This document shows, in pieces, positions 19,351 through 22,431 of a stretch of 22,431 nucleotides of DNA. Numbering within the stretch: the first letter of the stretch is position 1; every line of letters begins with the position of its first letter. Below the pieces are notes generated by a model, which saw only the letters and a list, made by a program, of their open reading frames with translations, was not told where the DNA came from and ran no database searches. Made by a program: the position numbers and the translations under genes. This stretch comes from Entrophospora sp. SA101 (lineage: Eukaryota > Glomeromycota > Glomeromycetes > Entrophosporales > Entrophosporaceae), in NCBI GenBank assembly GCA_958430865.1, contig CAUDNR010000660.1:4684-27114 (forward strand), written 5' to 3'.

Positions 19351-19486
19351 CTTGAGAATTGTTTAAATGGACACTTCGTTGAATTTCTTCATACATCAAA
19401 TTTATTCTTTCATCAAATCCATTAAATTTTGACTAATCTCTCGAGACAGAAAGCTTTTGTTGCTCCTTTAAAGAATGAATCACCAT
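19351..19486 (-). pseudogene. Possible broken first exon of an unidentified gene
   Basis: On the minus strand an ATG at 19486 opens MVIHSLKEQQKLSVSRD. A TAG (19435-19433) interrupts, then the same frame continues FDERINLMYEEIQRSVHLNN to a strong donor, CAAG|GTGAGT, at 19350. Composition is protein-like, unlike the AT-rich surroundings. A possible acceptor further on (AAATTAG, near 19130) runs into a stop within a few codons. No family is recognised. It may be a relic, a sequencing error, or the 5' end of a gene using a later start. Confidence 0.3.
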
Positions 19487-19490
19487 CTTG

Positions 19491-19973
19491 TTTTGTTTGT
19501 TTAAGAATGAAACATACAACCACAATGATTTAATACGTGGAAAATTTTGAAAGATCAAAAAGGATCAGGAGAAGAATTATAATAAAATAGTTTTCTAATG
19601 GCATTTTTGGAAAATTCCTAAGATATTATTTGAGTCAAAAATAATAGATGAGTGAGTATAATGGTATTTAATTCACGAAAGAATCAAAGGTTTCCATTGG
19701 TAAACAAACTATTAGTTAGATAATCAGAAAGTCACAATAGAATTTGAGGAGTATAGGTGACACGCATAATTTCGAGATCGTCGCGCACCGTGACAAATTA
19801 TCATCTCCACTATTCATTGGGTCAATCAATCAATGAATGGTCTGATCAGACTTTACAGGTTTAAGGTATTATTCATTTTTCTTCATATAGCATATATAAA
19901 TTTGCTTTTTTTAAATAATGTTTGTATGTATAGCATCATATTATAAACCTTACAAGGCATATCAAGTCACTAA
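19491..19973. other. Intergenic stretch without recognised features
   Basis: A mix of AT-rich and moderately GC DNA (a patch at about 19755-19795 includes GAGATCGTCGCGCACCGTG). No open frame, repeat or RNA gene is supported. Confidence 0.5.
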
Positions 19974-20084
19974 ACTAAGCCTTTTGGATATTGCAAAGCT
20001 ATTGTTGAGGCTGTTGTGGATGTTTCACCAGTTAAGAACATAGCAGAAAGAAGAAAAGCAAAGAAAAATGGACAAAATGAATAA
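19974..20084 (+). pseudogene. Short coding-like 3' fragment, unidentified
   Basis: A plus-strand frame of 36 codons opens just after a TAA (19971-19973) and reads TKPFGYCKAIVEAVVDVS, then PVKNIAERRKAKKNGQNE and a stop at 20084. The alternating hydrophobic run followed by a basic tail looks like real protein sequence. It has no start codon, so it would be a last exon or a decayed fragment. The AT-rich text after it could be a 3' UTR. No family assigned. Confidence 0.25.
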
Positions 20085-20428
20085 TAATTTGTTATAATAA
20101 CAAGATGAATTTTTATTATATTTATTTTCTGGCCTTAAGCCAGGTTTAGCATTTTATTGTAAGCATGCCATAAATATGTTCTAATGCATAATGTCATACA
20201 AATTGTATGCTTCATCTAGTGTAATTATGAGTTTAATAATTACCCACACATTGACAACTCATAAAACTGGAAAATAAAAAACTTTATTTACCCAAAAAAA
20301 AAAAATCTATCATATTAATAAACAGGAATTTAATTCTTAAAGGTTATTATTATAATTTAATTTGGAAAAAAATCAAATATGCAAAGAAAAAAGATTAAAA
20401 AATGAAAAAACCTTATAAAAAAGAATTT
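20085..20428. other. Intergenic region downstream of the ANKRD54-like gene
   Basis: AT-rich with a near-palindrome TGGCCTTAAGCCA (about 20130) and an A-run at about 20293-20306. Plus-strand TTTATT motifs read as AATAAA on the minus strand and could serve the gene ending at 20429. Confidence 0.45.
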
Positions 20429-21879
20429 TTACCCTTTATGTTTTATTATACCATCTATAACATCTTGAATTCTTGTTAAAACTTCTTTTTCAGGCAAAGT
20501 TTTTTGTAGATCAGATTTCTCAACAACACCACTATTTGTAATGTTTGTTGGACTATCATCTGACAAGATGTCTAACTTTGATAGTTGGGCTGTCAGACTA
20601 TCTAATGCATCCATAGCATCAAATGTGAAAATTTGGTCAGTTTTATTTAACAATGCTGGTGATGAAAATTTTTCAATCAAAGATGATGATGATCCAGGAG
20701 TAGTCATAGTTTGATTTTCAATTATCAAGTGATGTTTTAAAATTTTGATTATCTAAAAATTAATAGTTTAAAATAGGTACATATACATATACATATACAT
20801 ACATACATACATATATACATAAAGAGTAAAGAAAATCCAATGATAATAAATTTTGAAACCTCTCAAGCAAAATAAAACAATTAATTAATCAAACAATAAT
20901 AAGATAATTTCAATTTTTTGGTTCAAAATTTTTTCATACCTGTAAAGCTTGAGAAAACAATTCACGATTTTCTGGAGTTTGTTGATTATTTTCTGCCAAT
21001 TCTTCAACATTCATATGACTAGACTGTGTAGATGAATTACCAGAATTCCTTGAAGAAAAATCATTCATTAGAACACTAAGACGTGATCGTGCAAGAGATA
21101 TTGGTGTTCTATCAAATGAATCATTTATTTTGATTTTTGCGCCTATATTTTGATAAACAAAATTTAAATAATGAAATTCTTTGAGATCATTTAATATATA
21201 TTATAAATTTATAGTTTTTAATTTTTTTCTGGTACCTGCTTCCAGCAATGCTATGACACATTCCATTTTATTTGATATAACAGCTGAAACCAATTCAATA
21301 TAAATAAAAAATGAGTTAATTACATAAAAACCAAATTCATTGTATATTAAGCATCATTTATGTTTACCTAAATGTATTGGTCTATTTCCAGCAACATCAG
21401 CTTCAACATTAACATTTGCCCCATGTTCAATCAACAGTTGAACACAATTATAATAACCACCAGCACAAGCAAAATGTAAGGGAGTTCTACCTTTGTCGTC
21501 TGATTTATTTAAGTCAGGTTGAGGAAGTGTTGAGAGTAATTTGATGACTTTTTTAAAATAGATAAGTATTTATTTATTTTAATTATCATAGATTGCTTTA
21601 GAATAATTTCATATAAAAAAGAAGAATGTGATTACCAGAATCACAATCTCCACGACTAGCAGCTTCTCTTAACTTTTCCTCTCTTAACTCAAGATCTAAA
21701 GCCATTTTAAATTTTCCTTTATTTACATCATTATGTTTATGAGAAATACGTGGATGTAGTGTACGATGAAATAGTAATGAGGAAGTTGCATACGAGGGAA
21801 GACTTGGAGGTAAACTACGTTGTCTACGCGGAGGAGTTGGAGCCGAACTTTGATGTTGAAATAAAAAATTTTCTTCCAT
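20429..21879 (-). CDS. ANKRD54: Ankyrin-repeat protein, ANKRD54-like, five exons
   Basis: Exons, high to low: 21879-21636, 21547-21368, 21283-21236, 21142-20940, 20752-20429; 999 nt, 332 residues, all GT-AG introns, frame closed throughout. Residues 1-60 are a basic, Pro/Ser-rich leader. A helical LREEKLREAASRGDCDS segment (about 65-81) then enters ankyrin repeats: GRTPLHFACAGGYYNCVQLL, HGANVNV with GNRPIHLAVISNKMECVIAL, LLEAGAKI and DRTPISLARSRLSVL. The order KLR-EAA, GRTPLHFA, GN-PIHLA, RTP-LA-S-L, then a C-terminal helix (QIIKILKHHL) and a final LDSLTAQLSKLDI-type segment parallels animal ANKRD54, a nucleocytoplasmic adaptor binding Lyn/Btk-type kinases. Those kinases are animal-specific, so the fungal partner is unknown. 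Ser/Gln-rich linkers (about 200-260) look disordered. The start is the only ATG opening the first exon. Confidence 0.85.
20777..20821. repeat. (ATACAT)n/(ATAC)n microsatellite in an intron
   Basis: ACATAT hexamers followed by ATAC tetramers within the intron between 20940 and 20752 of the ANKRD54-like gene. Confidence 0.85.
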
Positions 21880-22110
21880 TGCTTTAATAAACCATTAAAC
21901 TATTTATATATTATTTAATTTAACACACAAAAAAAATTGCGCACCACTTTTTTCCCTACTTGGAATTTTTTGTTTCGTCTAGTGCTAGTATAATTTTGGT
22001 TTTGTGTAAAGGTGACCTAAGTACTACCTATCCTCTGTGAACAGCTTTAATCTTCAAAAATCACATTAATATTAACAAATATTAATAACGGGTTGTTAAC
22101 GGATTACAGT

Positions 22111-22151
22111 TAGCTTAATAATAATAATAACAATATTATTATTATTATGCT
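22111..22151. repeat. AT-rich palindrome
   Basis: TAGCTTAATAATAATAAT (22111-22128) faces ATTATTATTATTATGCTA (22134-22151), 18-bp arms with one mismatch and a 5-bp centre. It could extrude a hairpin. It lies about 230 bp upstream of the ANKRD54-like start on the minus strand. Confidence 0.8.
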
Positions 22152-22334
22152 AAAGTGAGGCCTTTTTTAACTACATTCATTTATCCAAAAATCCAATTCT
22201 ACCTGTTAAACAATAAATTTTTTTTCATTGAGAAACATGGCTAGTTTGCCTTCAAATGAGTTAAAAAAGCAAAAAATTACAGACAAATGTGTAGTTGGAC
22301 GAGCATAGTGGACTTTCGTTTTATCACTTCAGTC

Positions 22335-22419
22335 AGCCCTAGAAAAAGTTTAGGGCTTAAAATGTATTTAAAACATGCTTAAAATCTACTTGAAGGTGCT
22401 TAAAATGTGCTTAAAACAT
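22335..22419. repeat. 11-bp-period repeat next to an AGCCCTA stem
   Basis: Six degenerate units of the GCTTAAAATGT/ATTTAAAACAT kind run from 22355 to about 22419 (GCTTAAAA at 22355, 22377, 22398 and 22409). Just before them, AGCCCTAGA and TTTAGGGCT (22335-22357) make a 9-bp stem with one mismatch. The array runs towards the window end and may continue. Confidence 0.75.
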
Positions 22420-22431
22420 ACCTTTTTTAAT

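Overview
This window looks like nuclear DNA of an AT-rich, intron-rich fungus. An arbuscular mycorrhizal (Glomeromycotina, Rhizophagus-like) or other early-diverging lineage is my best guess. The evidence is short AT-rich GT-AG introns, asparagine-rich and simple-sequence-coded proteins, abundant trinucleotide repeats, small Tc1/mariner-like non-autonomous elements, and single-exon transposon-type genes beside multi-exon housekeeping genes. The species is inferred; nothing in the window proves it. I see no rRNA, tRNA, CRISPR array or prokaryotic operon.

Layout from left to right. Positions 1-1390 are repeat-rich non-coding DNA: a 176-bp tandem duplication, an 83-bp tandem duplication and microsatellites. 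A minus-strand, asparagine/serine-rich protein with two CCHC zinc knuckles (gag-like) lies at 1392-2318. A divergent plus-strand, intronless 1115-residue protein lies at 3445-6792 and resembles the DUF6589/KDZ-type transposon proteins of fungi. It has its own TATA box and repeated promoter motifs. A degenerate minisatellite array follows at about 7007-7740.

The conserved cellular genes come next. A six-exon plus-strand PAP2-family lipid phosphatase (DPP1-like, 314 residues) spans 8367-9710. An intronless type II membrane protein of 487 residues, possibly glycosyltransferase-like, is at 10391-11854. Two short terminal-inverted-repeat elements (160 bp and 117 bp) sit at 12278-12437 and 12658-12774. 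A full-length xanthine dehydrogenase is on the minus strand at 13010-18909; I resolved it into 24 exons giving an uninterrupted 1335-residue reading frame, including one GC-AG intron. A five-exon minus-strand ANKRD54-like ankyrin protein (332 residues) spans 20429-21879. Between the last two genes are two short coding-like relics. The right edge has an AT-rich palindrome and an 11-bp-period repeat.

The genes do not form a pathway. XDH does purine catabolism, the DPP1-like enzyme does phospholipid turnover, and the left third is mobile-element territory. I found no convincing new multi-gene system. The items most worth a second look are the DUF6589-like gene with its promoter repeats, the two MITE-like elements, the Phe-to-Tyr change in the XDH substrate pocket, and the broken exon upstream of XDH.
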